A stretch of 64,000 nt of DNA. Source: Verrucomicrobiales bacterium (GTDB lineage Bacteria; Verrucomicrobiota; Verrucomicrobiia; Verrucomicrobiales; DEV007). The DNA lies in NCBI GenBank assembly GCA_030730365.1, contig JANQVJ010000056.1, positions 1 through 64,000 on the forward strand, given 5' to 3'. Shown here in pieces: positions 48,263 to 57,634 of this stretch. Position 1 is the first letter of the stretch, and every line of letters begins with the position of its first letter. The translations under genes and the position numbers were made by a program. The notes below the pieces were generated by a model. The model saw only the letters and a program-made list of their open reading frames with translations. It searched no databases and was not told the origin of the DNA.

Positions 48263-48923
48263 GGGCGGGATTCATTAAATGCTCAACGCGGAGACGCTCC
48301 GCTTCGAAGGTCTCATCATCAAGGCCGGATCGCACCTCGGTGCAGGGACCGAGGTAGACGTCGACCGTGGTAAAGGGCTTAGGTAGGCGGAAGAGATCCC
48401 AACTTTTAAAAATCCAGCTCGATCCATACTCGATCCTGACAGGGAGGATAAGGGCGCCGGTCACTTCGGCGAGCTTGATCACGCCCGGCCCCATTCGGTA
48501 GCGGGGACCGCGCGGGCCGTCAGGGACGATGGCAACATCGTAGCCATCGCGAATCCACTCGATCAGACCGAGCAGCGCAGCCGATCCGCGCCGGGAAGAC
48601 GAACCGCGGACCGCGTCGCAGCCGAAACGCGCCACGAGGGCGGCGATGATCTCCCCATCCCGGCTCGCGCTCGTGAGGACGGCGCCCTTTCGGGAAATGA
48701 GATACTTGTGGTAGACGGTCGGGAGCACAAAAATGCGGTTGTGCCAGAAGGTCCAGATCATGGGGCGTTTCGGAGGACTTCCCACAAGATCATCGGGGTC
48801 ATGAAGTCGCCAGCGCATCGTGAGGGAAAGGAGGCGAATGAGGATCGCTCCGAACCATCCGATGCGGCGGGACTTGGGGGAGAGCTCACGGACCGCGCCC
48901 TCTTTCTCGGTAGATGAAGCCAT
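48249..48923 (-). CDS. DUF374 lysophospholipid acyltransferase-family protein
   Basis: 224 residues. After an N-terminal membrane segment (residues 20-37) comes [16 protein letters not shown], with the HN in place of the HxxxxD acyltransferase motif, then [35 protein letters not shown] and [22 protein letters not shown]. These are typical of DUF374 proteins, which likely acylate lipid A or related lipids. It lies 15 bases after the xylulokinase gene and overlaps folD. Confidence 0.9.
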   Translation of the reverse strand: MASSTEKEGAVRELSPKSRRIGWFGAILIRLLSLTMRWRLHDPDDLVGSPPKRPMIWTFWHNRIFVLPTVYHKYLISRKGAVLTSASRDGEIIAALVARFGCDAVRGSSSRRGSAALLGLIEWIRDGYDVAIVPDGPRGPRYRMGPGVIKLAEVTGALILPVRIEYGSSWIFKSWDLFRLPKPFTTVDVYLGPCTEVRSGLDDETFEAERLRVEHLMNPAHETD

Positions 48924-48938
48924 TCGCGGTTTCCTGGA

Positions 48939-50423
48939 TCAGAGGAGGCCCGCATCGCGGAGCACGGTGGTGAGGGCGATCTGTTTGTCAAGCTTATCGC
49001 GGTAAAGGGGGACGAGATCGGCGTCGGGAAGACAACGCGTTGTTTCGTCGAGCGAGACAAGCCTTGCGCAGAGGGCTTCGTAGCTCCCCTGCCCGTCGGC
49101 ATGCGCCGCCTGAATCGCCCCGCCGAGACCGGCGCCCTCGGCCGTCGCGAGACTGACGACAGGAACTCCGAAAACATCCGCCGCGATCTGCCGCCAGACC
49201 GCACTCTTGCTCCCACCGCCCGTAAGTCGAATCTCACCCGGGGTCAAGCCGAGGGCATCGAAACGCCGCAGCCCGTAGGCAAGACCGAGTGTCGCACCTT
49301 CCATCGCAGCGCGCATCAGGTAGGCCGGACTCGCCGTGGCGGGATTGAGACCGTGGATGACACCGCTGCCGTTGGGGAGATTCGGCGTGCGCTCGCCATT
49401 CAGGTAGGGCAGGAAGCTCACTCCCCCCGCGGCGGCCGGAGCAGCGGCGACCTGGCGCTCCATCTCGGCGAGATCCCATCCGAACCAGCCACGCACCTGC
49501 TCGGTCACGACAGTCACATTCATCGTGCAGGCCAGTGGCAGCCAGTGATCGGTGCTGTCGCAAAAGGAGGCGATCTCGCCGTTGGGATCGATGACGGGCT
49601 TTTCGGCGCAACCATAGAGGGTGCCCGAGGTTCCGAAACTCGCGGTGATGATGCCATTCGCGATATTGCCGGTGCCAATCGCTCCCATCATGTTATCCCC
49701 TCCCCCGGCACTGATAATGACGTCGGAGCTCAGACCCCACTCGGCGGCGAGAACCGGCAGGAGTGTCCCGTGGGCGACCTTCGAGGAACCCAGCGCAGGC
49801 AGCATCGCGTGGACCGCCGGATCGATAAACTCAACGAGCTCCGTATCCCACTCGCGCGTGCGGACATTGAGTATCCCCGTGCCCGAGGCATCTCCGAATT
49901 CCATTCGCTTCACTCCGGTGAGGAAAAAATTGATGTAATCATGCGGAAGAAGGAATGAGCGGACCCTTTTGAAGTGATCGGGCTCGTTCTGCTTCAGCCA
50001 GAGGAGCTTGGGGATGGTGTAGCCGGGAAGCATCGTGTTCCCGGCCCGGGCAATAAGGCCTTCTTTTCCACCGAAAGCATCGGCGAACTGCCCGCACTGG
50101 GGCACGGTCGATGTATCGCACCACAGCTTGGCAGGCCGGATCACTTCATCATGCTCATCGAGGACGACGAGTCCATGTTGCTGCCCGCTCACCCCGATAC
50201 CACGGACGCTCGTCCGACGTGAACCGAGCTGCTCGAGGCAACTGGATATCGTCGCTTTCACTGCGGCGATCCAATCGCCAGGGTGCTGCTCAAGATGCCC
50301 GGCGGGTAAGCCCGGGATCAATTCATAGGAGTGCGAAGCCTGAGCCACGATCGCTCCGCTTTCGAGATCGAGCACGACCGCTTTGGTGCTCTGGGTTCCG
50401 CTATCGATACCGATGTATAACAT
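48939..50423 (-). CDS. xylB: Xylulokinase
   Basis: 494 residues from ATG 50423; the longer reading from 50459 adds a poor N-terminus. XylB phosphorylates D-xylulose with ATP. MLYIGIDSGTQSTKAVVLD is the FGGY-kinase phosphate-binding start; VRGIGVSGQQHGLVVLD (near 75) and LPHDYINFFLTG are XylB-type. The ATP site includes ISAGGGDNMMGAIGTG near residue 250, and the C-terminal RLTGGGSKSAVWRQIAADVFG fits FGGY_C. No xylose isomerase or transporter is adjacent. The flanking two-component genes lie upstream on the same strand. Confidence 0.93.
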   Translation of the reverse strand: MLYIGIDSGTQSTKAVVLDLESGAIVAQASHSYELIPGLPAGHLEQHPGDWIAAVKATISSCLEQLGSRRTSVRGIGVSGQQHGLVVLDEHDEVIRPAKLWCDTSTVPQCGQFADAFGGKEGLIARAGNTMLPGYTIPKLLWLKQNEPDHFKRVRSFLLPHDYINFFLTGVKRMEFGDASGTGILNVRTREWDTELVEFIDPAVHAMLPALGSSKVAHGTLLPVLAAEWGLSSDVIISAGGGDNMMGAIGTGNIANGIITASFGTSGTLYGCAEKPVIDPNGEIASFCDSTDHWLPLACTMNVTVVTEQVRGWFGWDLAEMERQVAAAPAAAGGVSFLPYLNGERTPNLPNGSGVIHGLNPATASPAYLMRAAMEGATLGLAYGLRRFDALGLTPGEIRLTGGGSKSAVWRQIAADVFGVPVVSLATAEGAGLGGAIQAAHADGQGSYEALCARLVSLDETTRCLPDADLVPLYRDKLDKQIALTTVLRDAGLL

Positions 50424-50607
50424 GCGGTAATTGCTAGCGGCGAATCGCAACGGGATCAAGCCGCTCTTCGCGAAAGCGATTCATTTGAGGCTACCTAAGG
50501 GCAGGTGCGTAAAACCCCGAACGAAACCGAGGCGGAGGCCAGCCTCAGAAGGCCAGACTCAGAAGGGGCGCACCCGGAACGACCTCACAGAGGCGAGCCG
50601 GACGATC

Positions 50608-51288
50608 TCAACTCTTCGGCAGCAGCCCTTCTTTGAGCGCCTTGGCAACTGCTCCGGTCATCGTATTAACGTGGAGCTTGCTGTAAATCCCACGAATGTG
50701 CTTGTCGACGGTGTGGAATGAGAGGTCGAGTTGATCGGCGATCTCCTTTTTGGTGAGGCCCTCGACCATTTGCTCGAGAACTTCCTTTTCACGCTCGGTC
50801 AGCCCGTAGTCACGGCTCTGGGGAGCGAGTTCGCTGAACATGTCAAGGACACGACGGGCAATAAGCGCATTGATGGGCGCACCACCGGCGAGGATCTCGC
50901 GGATCGCATCGGGGATCTCTCCCATACTCGAAGTTTTAAGGAGATACCCGGAAGCACCGGCGCAGATTGCGTTGAAGACTTTCTCATTGTCGTCAAAGAC
51001 GGAAAAAACGAGAATCTCGATTTCGGGGAGAGCCGTTTTGATTCGGCGAATCCCTTCGATTCCGCTCATGCCGGGGAGTCCAATGTCGAAAAGCATCACA
51101 TCAGGTCGTTCGCCGGCGACGAGGGCCTCGATGGCGTCTTCGCAACGCTCATACTGATGGACACATTTCATGTCCTTCTGGCGGTCAAGAACTCGAGCCA
51201 CGGTCCGACGGAGCGTCTCGTTGTCCTCCACCATCCAAACTCTCGTCGGTGCCTTGGTGGCTTCTTCGGTCTGCGTTTCCTCACTCAT
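50608..51288 (-). CDS. NarL/LuxR-type response regulator
   Basis: 226 residues. The receiver domain (about 15-135) carries the phosphorylated Asp in VMLFDIGLPGMSG and the Lys in GYLLKTSSMGE. The LuxR-type helix-turn-helix lies in YGLTEREKEVLEQMVEGLTKKEIADQLDLSFHTVDKHIRGIYSKL (about residues 160-205). It directly follows the histidine-kinase gene by 63 bases, so the two are a pair. No binding site was identified. Confidence 0.95.
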   Translation of the reverse strand: MSEETQTEEATKAPTRVWMVEDNETLRRTVARVLDRQKDMKCVHQYERCEDAIEALVAGERPDVMLFDIGLPGMSGIEGIRRIKTALPEIEILVFSVFDDNEKVFNAICAGASGYLLKTSSMGEIPDAIREILAGGAPINALIARRVLDMFSELAPQSRDYGLTEREKEVLEQMVEGLTKKEIADQLDLSFHTVDKHIRGIYSKLHVNTMTGAVAKALKEGLLPKS

Positions 51289-51351
51289 ACTCTTGATTTG
51301 ATTTTAACTTGGCTGCAATGCAATCATTTGCATCCGAAAAATCTGACTCAT

Positions 51352-53451
51352 TTAGGGCATCGGGACCATCAACTGAACGGTCGTACCCTCGTTCAGGGAG
51401 CTGCGCACCTTGAGACTGCCACCAATGGCCTGAGCCCGCATCCGCAGGTTCCGCAGACCATTGCCCTCGCGGAACTCGTGATCGAGATTATTGAAGCCCT
51501 GTCCATTGTCGGCGATGCGCATCTGAAGCCGATTTCGCTTGCAATCAATCTCGATCTCCACCGCGTTGGCTCCGGCATGACGGACGATGTTGTTGAGGGC
51601 CTCTTTGTAAATGAGGAAGATGTCGCGTTTGAACTCGAGCGGGAGCCTGTCATCGTGGGTCTCACCATGCACAACGAAGGAGTATTCGTGAGCTCGGAGC
51701 AACTTTGAAGCCGTCTCACGGAAACGCGTCAGCATCTGCTGCCAGGTCTCTTCGCCCGGCCGGATGAGCCAGACAATGTCACGCATCGACTCGATCGTCT
51801 TGTCCGCCGTCGCCTTGATGTCGGTGAGCTCCTCGATGACGAGGTCGGGCTCGTCCACTTCCGTTTTCCCCAACTCGGCGAGCAGGGCGATGCTACTAAG
51901 ATTGCTCCCTATGTCGTCATGCAAGTCACTCGCGATGCGCTGTCGGAGCGCCTCCAGATCCCGACGACGCTTCACCCTGCCTCGAGAAAGTGCCACGAGG
52001 ACGAAAGCGAGCACGCCCGCCACCCCGCTCGCCATGTAAGTAATGCCGTGCGTCACAGTGCGGTCGACAAGATTGAGCCGCGCTTCCTCTTTATCGAGCC
52101 AGCGCCGCACGAGACGGTTGCGCTTTAACAACTCGGAAAGCCAGGTTTCGTAAGAAACGAGGTTGCGACGGCTGCTGTAGCCATCGACGAGATAATCGGG
52201 CGACCAGTTCCCGCCCACGAGCGGATGCATCGCCGTGACCGTCTTCCCGACGGAGACCTTCCGGATGCCCGAATAAACGATGAGTTCAGCAAGATCAAAC
52301 GAAATCCTCATCGGTGTCTTGTTGCCCTCGACCGAAACTCGCACGTAGCGGCCGTATCCGTCCTTGACCGGCACGATGAGCGGATTGGAGCCTATCATGC
52401 TGATCTGGGACGGGTTAAAATGTCCGACAAGCTCGGCCTCACGAAGGTCGGGCGACTCGGATATTTCAATCTTCATCGGATAGGGGAACCGCACGGTTGG
52501 ATCCGGCACCGTCGCAGGTGGATCCGCGAGGATGATCTCGACCTGGTCTATCGCCATTGCTTCACCAAGGTCGACTTGGACCCAGCTCTGGATGGCCGGC
52601 TCCTCGGACCGGGCACGGAAGCCGAGGGTGGGACTCTCGACTTCCCCGTGCGGGATCCCCAGAGTGGTGATGCCGTCGCAAAGAAACTTCTGCGACCATT
52701 GATCGGCCCGTTCCTCACTGTCGAGCGCCGTGACCGCCTTGCCTACGGCGAGGTTGCGCCCTCCCTTTAAAACCATGATTTCACTAAGAGCAAAAACCTC
52801 CTGCCCTCCTGAAGGCGAACGCCACATCCCGGTAGCTGTGACACGAATGTAGCGGCCCGAGTAGCCCTGAACTTCACGGTAGTAAGGCCATCGCTTCAAC
52901 CCCACGGCCTCATCGGATCGTCCTTCGACAATGGTCTCGTAGTTACCGAAGCCAGCCTCGTTCGAGATGTCGATACGAAACCCCTTTGGAAAACCGTAGC
53001 CGTAAATGGTCTGATCATCGACTTCGGCAGTGACAGGAAAAAGGGCGATACCGTCGGGACTGACCGGTTCCCCCATGTCGATCTGAACCCACTTCGGCCT
53101 TTGCTTGGCATTGCCCGAGTGGTAGCCAAATCCGGTGACCCGCTGGATCTCCCTCGTCACTCGAGGCAACTTATCGAGCTGGACAATGATGTCTGCCTGA
53201 GCCTCTTCGAGGTCCCTAAGCTCGCGGTTGAAGAGCCGTGCAATGCGATCCGCACTGGACTGGCGGGGATTGATGACCGGTTCAATGAGATCGGGCGGTA
53301 GAATATCGCGCAAATCACGCCCCCCGCTGAACTGGGAGCCGCTGTCGGGAAAGGGTGAGAGCTGCCCGAGCGACGGACCCGCCAATAGCAGAAGAGCCGC
53401 CGTAAGGGGCTTTCTGATCCACAAAGGAAGTCTGTAGGCAGGCGTTTTCAA
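51352..53451 (-). CDS. Sensor histidine kinase with discoidin-like sensor region (HisKA_3 type)
   Basis: 699 residues from a TTG at 53451, chosen because it yields a clean signal peptide (KTPAYRLPLWIRKPLTAALLLLAGPSLG). Other readings start up to 40 residues earlier. Three discoidin/F5-8-like patterns follow: WVQIDMGEPVSPDGIALFP, WVQVDLGEAMAIDQVEIILADP and a third near residues 395-430. A transmembrane helix (ITYMASGVAGVLAFVLVAL) precedes RIASDLHDDIGSNLSSIALLAELGK, the HisKA_3 dimer/phosphoacceptor, and the ATPase with NNIVRHAGANAVEIEI and NGQGF. Discoidin domains suggest sugar or glycan sensing, consistent with the xylulokinase next door, but this is inference. Confidence 0.9.
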   Translation of the reverse strand: MKTPAYRLPLWIRKPLTAALLLLAGPSLGQLSPFPDSGSQFSGGRDLRDILPPDLIEPVINPRQSSADRIARLFNRELRDLEEAQADIIVQLDKLPRVTREIQRVTGFGYHSGNAKQRPKWVQIDMGEPVSPDGIALFPVTAEVDDQTIYGYGFPKGFRIDISNEAGFGNYETIVEGRSDEAVGLKRWPYYREVQGYSGRYIRVTATGMWRSPSGGQEVFALSEIMVLKGGRNLAVGKAVTALDSEERADQWSQKFLCDGITTLGIPHGEVESPTLGFRARSEEPAIQSWVQVDLGEAMAIDQVEIILADPPATVPDPTVRFPYPMKIEISESPDLREAELVGHFNPSQISMIGSNPLIVPVKDGYGRYVRVSVEGNKTPMRISFDLAELIVYSGIRKVSVGKTVTAMHPLVGGNWSPDYLVDGYSSRRNLVSYETWLSELLKRNRLVRRWLDKEEARLNLVDRTVTHGITYMASGVAGVLAFVLVALSRGRVKRRRDLEALRQRIASDLHDDIGSNLSSIALLAELGKTEVDEPDLVIEELTDIKATADKTIESMRDIVWLIRPGEETWQQMLTRFRETASKLLRAHEYSFVVHGETHDDRLPLEFKRDIFLIYKEALNNIVRHAGANAVEIEIDCKRNRLQMRIADNGQGFNNLDHEFREGNGLRNLRMRAQAIGGSLKVRSSLNEGTTVQLMVPMP

Positions 53452-53569
53452 ATCGGGCCGGTTCAGGGACGGCGAAGCATACCACAAATCGGGACGGACT
53501 CCACCCCGACTGAGGCGCGACTGCGCTCTCTCCGCTCCTTGCGCGAACCGGATCACCCCTCCGAGACGC

Positions 53570-53602
53570 AAAAAACCCCGAAGAACGCTCTCCGGGGTTT
53601 TA
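53570..53602 (-). terminator. Intrinsic terminator before the histidine kinase
   Basis: AAAACCCCG at 53572-53580 pairs with CGGGGTTTT at 53593-53601, with A and T runs at the ends, so it works in both directions. On the minus strand it follows the DUF5684-like gene stop by about 30 bases and ends in six T. The remaining bases upstream of the kinase start show no other gene. Confidence 0.8.
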
Positions 53603-53631
53603 GGTGATGAGAGAGGAGAATAAACGAAAAG

Positions 53632-54039
53632 TCAGGCAGCCGCGGCGGCGGGTCCGTGATAGCGGGCGCTACCGAAGCCAAGGATGGGGTAGAAAATGGG
53701 GCTCAGGAAGATAAGCCCCATCGCAAAACCAGTCCCTTTGCCGAAACTTTTCGCCAAATCGATCGCGATGATAAAGACAAAGACCAGATTCACGAAAGGA
53801 ATCAGCAACATGACAATCCACCACAAAGGACGCCCCACGATCTCAAGGAGAACAATGAGGTTGTAGAACGGCACAAGACAAGCCCAGCCAGGCTTCCCTG
53901 CCTTAGCGAAGATCTTCCACATCGCGGCGATCAACACGGCGAGGAGAACGAAATACAAAAGAGCCCCCCCGATTGCGACGGCGGCATCGCCGCCCCCGGG
54001 TTGATAGGTCTCAGTTTGAGCGAGCGTTAGTGTATACAT
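53632..54039 (-). CDS. DUF5684-like small membrane protein
   Basis: 135 residues from ATG 54039; 16 extra residues upstream do not fit. Four hydrophobic segments: GGALLYFVLLAVLIAAMWKIF, then KAGKPGWACLVPFYNLIVLLEIVGRPLWWIVMLLIPFVNLVFVFIIAIDLAKSFGKGTGFAMGL, the KxGxPGWxxLVPxYN signature seen in DUF5684 and in signal-peptidase-I-like companions. The Ala-rich C-terminus is short. Function unknown. It is separated from the kinase by a strong terminator. Confidence 0.85.
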   Translation of the reverse strand: MYTLTLAQTETYQPGGGDAAVAIGGALLYFVLLAVLIAAMWKIFAKAGKPGWACLVPFYNLIVLLEIVGRPLWWIVMLLIPFVNLVFVFIIAIDLAKSFGKGTGFAMGLIFLSPIFYPILGFGSARYHGPAAAAA

Positions 54040-54142
54040 AGCGGTTATGAACAAGCGGGTTAGTGAATGAAACTTATGAGCCAACACTGCTATTTACTCT
54101 TTTCGGCAGCCTTTTAGCAAGAACGAAGAGCCGCTGAGTTAT

Positions 54143-55087
54143 CTACTCTTTTCTCGAAAAAACCTCCCGCGCCGCCGCCGCGTCTCTCAGGATCTGCGCC
54201 TGGAGCGCTTCAAGCCCTTCGAATTTTTGCTCGGGACGGATAAATTCGACAAACTCCACCTCGAGATCTTCGCCGTAAATCTCACTTTCGAGACCGAAGA
54301 GATGCACCTCGAGGAGTCGCTTCACCTCTCCCCCCTCGACCGTGGGACGGTAGCCGAGATTGGCGACACCGTTCCACGAGTCACCCAAACCGGTCGCCCT
54401 CACCGCATAGACTCCGGTGGGAGGGAGCTGCTCGCTGTGAACCGTGAGATTCGCGGTGGGGAATCCGATGGTGCGCCCGAGCTGGCGACCTTTGATGACG
54501 GTTCCGACGACAGTGTAGACCCGTCCCAGAAAGGCCGCCGCCACTTCAAAATCCCCTGCCGCGATTGCTTCACGGATACGGGTGCTGCTCACCCGCATGC
54601 CGCGGACCTCGACCGTCCCGACACCGGTGACGCCGAATCCGAAATATTTCCCGAGCGATTCGAGCAAAGTGATGTCGCCGGATCGACCTTTCCCAAATTG
54701 CCACCCCTGCCCCACGCAGATGCGGGCGATGCCCTCGGGCGGCGCCGCGGCGATGAGCGACTCCACAAACTGAGTTCCAGTCTGCTCGGCGAATTCACGG
54801 GTAAAAGGGACGACGAGAACGTGCCTTACTCCGTGGTGGCGCTCAAGGAGGTGCAACTTGTGAGCCGGGGCAGTGAGGAGTCGCGGGGCATTGCGCGGCG
54901 AAAGCAACTCGATGGGATGCGGGTCAAAGCTCACGACCACGACCGACCCTCCCGCCTCTCGGGCTGACTCCTGAGCCGCCTCGATGACCGCCCGATGGCC
55001 ACAATGAATCCCGTCGAATACACCGATAGCGAGATGGAGCGGCCCCCTCACTCGACGCAAATCGGCGATGTCTGTCAGTATGTCCAT
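54143..55087 (-). CDS. ribF: Bifunctional riboflavin kinase / FAD synthetase
   Basis: 314 residues. RibF phosphorylates riboflavin to FMN and adenylylates it to FAD. The N-terminal nucleotidyltransferase domain has AIGVFDGIHCGHRAVIEAA (GxFDGxHxGH, near 20-40) and VSSTRIREAIAAGDFEVAAAFLGR near 170; the C-terminal riboflavin-kinase domain has GTVIKGRQLGRTIGFPTANL and GVANLGYRPTVEGG. Spacing is 33 bases after truB, the common truB-ribF pair. Confidence 0.96.
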   Translation of the reverse strand: MDILTDIADLRRVRGPLHLAIGVFDGIHCGHRAVIEAAQESAREAGGSVVVVSFDPHPIELLSPRNAPRLLTAPAHKLHLLERHHGVRHVLVVPFTREFAEQTGTQFVESLIAAAPPEGIARICVGQGWQFGKGRSGDITLLESLGKYFGFGVTGVGTVEVRGMRVSSTRIREAIAAGDFEVAAAFLGRVYTVVGTVIKGRQLGRTIGFPTANLTVHSEQLPPTGVYAVRATGLGDSWNGVANLGYRPTVEGGEVKRLLEVHLFGLESEIYGEDLEVEFVEFIRPEQKFEGLEALQAQILRDAAAAREVFSRKE

Positions 55088-55120
55088 GCTCTGCCGTTAA
55101 AGGCCGAGCCCTGAACCCCG

Positions 55121-55840
55121 TCAGGCCCCGCGCAAGCGAGACACCTCGGGCAGGGTCAGCATTTTCGAAATGATCTCGTTGCGATCACCGTGTTTTAATT
55201 CATCGAAGGTGACGGAACGCTCAAGATTGAACTTTCCCGAGCGAGTCCGCCGCAGTGACTTGAGGTGCGCACCGCAACCAAGGAGGGCCCCGATGTCGTG
55301 AGCGTAGGTCCGCACGTAGAAACCCTTGCTGCACTTCACCGTAAAATCGACGCAAGGAAGCTCAATCCCGTCGATGCGGTAGCTGTAGACGTGGACGAAA
55401 CGCGGCTCGCGCACGACCTCCTTCCCTTGCCTCGCTAATTTATAGAGCGGCACCCCGTCCATTTTGATTGCCGAGACCATGGGAGGTATCTGGTAAAAGT
55501 CCCCTTTGAACTGCTCGAAGGCGGTATGGATCTCCTCTTCGGAAAAATCACGCACCTCGCACTCCGTCTCCACCGTACCCTCGGCGTCCTGCGTATTCGT
55601 CGTCTTACCCAGCTCGAGCGAGCCGCTGTATTCCTTGTCTTCCGACATCAGCAGATCCTGGATCTTCGTGGCCTTCCCGATTACGAGGATGAGCAGACCC
55701 GTCGCCATCGGGTCGAGCGTGCCGCAATGGCCGATTTTTTTCGTATTCAGGGTGCGCCGCGCCACCGCGACGACGTCGTGCGAGGTCATGTCCGGACCTT
55801 TATCGACCAGTAACACTCCATTGATGGGATCAGGACTCAT
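55121..55840 (-). CDS. truB: tRNA pseudouridine-55 synthase
   Basis: 239 residues. TruB isomerises U55 of tRNA T-loops. DPINGVLLVDKGPDMTSHDVVAVARR is the N-terminus; the catalytic Asp is in KIGHCGTLDPMATGLLILVIGKATKI; YSGSLELGKTTNTQDAEG and KGFYVRTYAHDIGALLGCGAHLKSLRRTRSG are conserved. Slightly shorter than the E. coli enzyme because the PUA domain is absent, which is common. It is directly upstream of ribF. Confidence 0.96.
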   Translation of the reverse strand: MSPDPINGVLLVDKGPDMTSHDVVAVARRTLNTKKIGHCGTLDPMATGLLILVIGKATKIQDLLMSEDKEYSGSLELGKTTNTQDAEGTVETECEVRDFSEEEIHTAFEQFKGDFYQIPPMVSAIKMDGVPLYKLARQGKEVVREPRFVHVYSYRIDGIELPCVDFTVKCSKGFYVRTYAHDIGALLGCGAHLKSLRRTRSGKFNLERSVTFDELKHGDRNEIISKMLTLPEVSRLRGA

Positions 55841-55980
55841 ATTTTCCGGGGATAACCGCCGGCCTAGCCGCGGGGGCGCGAAAAGTATCCCTCAGAAGGG
55901 GAATTGAAACCCTTTATTTCACCGTTTGCGCCCAGACTACCTTCAAATCTCAGCCATTGCTTAAAATCCAACCCTCTTGA

Positions 55981-56040
55981 TGAATTAATTTAATAAATTA
56001 ATAATTTATTAATAAATTTAATAATAATAAGTTTTAATTT
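55981..56040. other. A/T-only tract with 16-bp palindrome in a 381-base gene gap
   Basis: Within the gap 55841-56221 (no supported gene), 58 of these 60 bases are A or T in an otherwise GC-rich genome. It contains the perfect palindrome AATTTATTAATAAATT at 56003-56018. The tract lies 140 bases before truB (minus strand) and could be an UP-element, a nucleoid-protein site, or an origin-like or transferred remnant. No hexamer pair could be fixed. Confidence 0.8.
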
Positions 56041-56221
56041 CGCAGAATGCTTTACCGGACCATCCCCTCGCTGCCTGAATCGTGCGAAAGAGTTACCTCA
56101 TTCCGACCATCGGACACCGCATCCTTGCCCTTTCCTGAAGTTCCCAAATAGGCGCAAAGGCATGATCCTATCTTCTCATCCCCTCAGCTTCGCCCCTTCC
56201 GGAAGGATTTCTTTGCCATGG

Positions 56222-57577
56222 TCATTCCGGAACCGCCGCCCCTGATTCCGTGACCTTGCCCGAGACGTCAAAACAGATCAGCCGCGAGCCGAGTTCGTTC
56301 TGGTTGATGTAGAGACGGCCGTTGCTCACGACTGGGGGGGACCATGTCTCGGGAGCATAAAAGACCCGCGACTTATTAAGAATACGAAAGCCGGCCGCAT
56401 TCAACTCCATCCGCAAGAGATCCCCGTTTTCGCTGAGGCAGAGGAATCCCCCGTCGACGTGGATGAGATGGGCGTGACCGAGGCTGATGGGTATATCCCT
56501 CCCCTTCCACGGAATCGTCGTCTGATAAAAAGCCTCGTTCCAGAGATGACGTCCGGTCTCAACGTCATAGGCGAGCATGAGCCCGCCGTTCCCGCCGAAT
56601 CCGTAAAGCACCCCCTCGTGGTAAATAGGCGTCTGGAACTGGCAACCGAACTCCGGTGAAGTCCATCTCACCCTCGGCATGAAGTCGGGTCCATACTCCA
56701 ACATTACCCCTCCAAGCCCATAGTCCTCGCTGATGAAGACGCGGTTTTCTCCGCAAGGCACCGGCGTGGCCGCATTGACGCTGGCGAAGTTATCCGACCG
56801 CCAGGCAAAATCGCTATCAACTTTTCCGTCTTCGGGATTGATGCAGAGCAACCCGCCGTGCGGCGGCTTGACCATTCCTCCGGCGAAGACCAGGAGCCGG
56901 TCCTGCCCGTTGATTTTCATCACGACGGGAGACGCATAACTCCCGTTCCACGGGTGATCGGTCTGCCAGACGAGAGTGCCGTCTTTTTTATTCAGCGCAA
57001 CGACAACCGCCTTGTCCGCTCCGACCTGAACGATAAGTTTTTCCCCGTAGACGAGCGGAGAGGACCCGTATCCGAAGAAGAAAGGAGAAGGCCCGAAGAG
57101 ATCTGGCAGCTTGCTCTGCCAGACAATGGAACCGTCCTTTAAGTTAAAACAGATGAGATCCCCGTCATTGCCGAGGGTGTAAACCCTCATCGCCTCCGTG
57201 TCGATGACGGGACTCGAGCGAGGCGCGTCGGTGATGCCGAAATTCTGCGACACGTCGACGAGGTAGGAATGCTCCCATATTTCCTCTCCCGTCGCGGCAT
57301 CGAGGCAGCGGACCTGCTCCTTTTTCTCGACTTGGTGGATGAAGACAAGCTTGCCGTCGGCGACGACCGGACCTGCGTGCCCTTTGCCCCTCTCCACTTC
57401 CCAGATGACTTCCGGCCCCGTCTCGGAGAAATCGAAGTTCAGCCCCTTTTCTTCACTGTGCAGATCGAGGCGGGGGCCGAGAAAGTGCGGCCAGTCGGCG
57501 GCAAAGAGCGAGCCGGACCAAAGAGGAAAAAGAGCACCAATCAGAAAAGTCTGACGCAGAATTTGGGGAGTCATCAT
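56222..57577 (-). CDS. PQQ-binding-like beta-propeller secreted protein
   Basis: 451 residues from ATG 57577; ATG 57574 is just as good. The signal peptide ends near GSLFAADW. The mature sequence repeats propeller blades of the type VRCLDAATGEEIWEHSY, LICFNLKDGSIVWQSK, VVALNKKDGTLVWQTDHPW, MLAYDVETGRHLWNEAFY. Such proteins of Planctomycetes and Verrucomicrobia bind surfaces or ligands and are not known dehydrogenases; cysteine and quinone-site residues are not evident. It stands alone with no obvious partner. Confidence 0.9.
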   Translation of the reverse strand: MMTPQILRQTFLIGALFPLWSGSLFAADWPHFLGPRLDLHSEEKGLNFDFSETGPEVIWEVERGKGHAGPVVADGKLVFIHQVEKKEQVRCLDAATGEEIWEHSYLVDVSQNFGITDAPRSSPVIDTEAMRVYTLGNDGDLICFNLKDGSIVWQSKLPDLFGPSPFFFGYGSSPLVYGEKLIVQVGADKAVVVALNKKDGTLVWQTDHPWNGSYASPVVMKINGQDRLLVFAGGMVKPPHGGLLCINPEDGKVDSDFAWRSDNFASVNAATPVPCGENRVFISEDYGLGGVMLEYGPDFMPRVRWTSPEFGCQFQTPIYHEGVLYGFGGNGGLMLAYDVETGRHLWNEAFYQTTIPWKGRDIPISLGHAHLIHVDGGFLCLSENGDLLRMELNAAGFRILNKSRVFYAPETWSPPVVSNGRLYINQNELGSRLICFDVSGKVTESGAAVPE

Positions 57578-57634
57578 CGGAAAGTTACGCGAAAAGGATG
57601 GGGGCGGCGGCAATTTTCTTTCCCGTCGCCCCCC

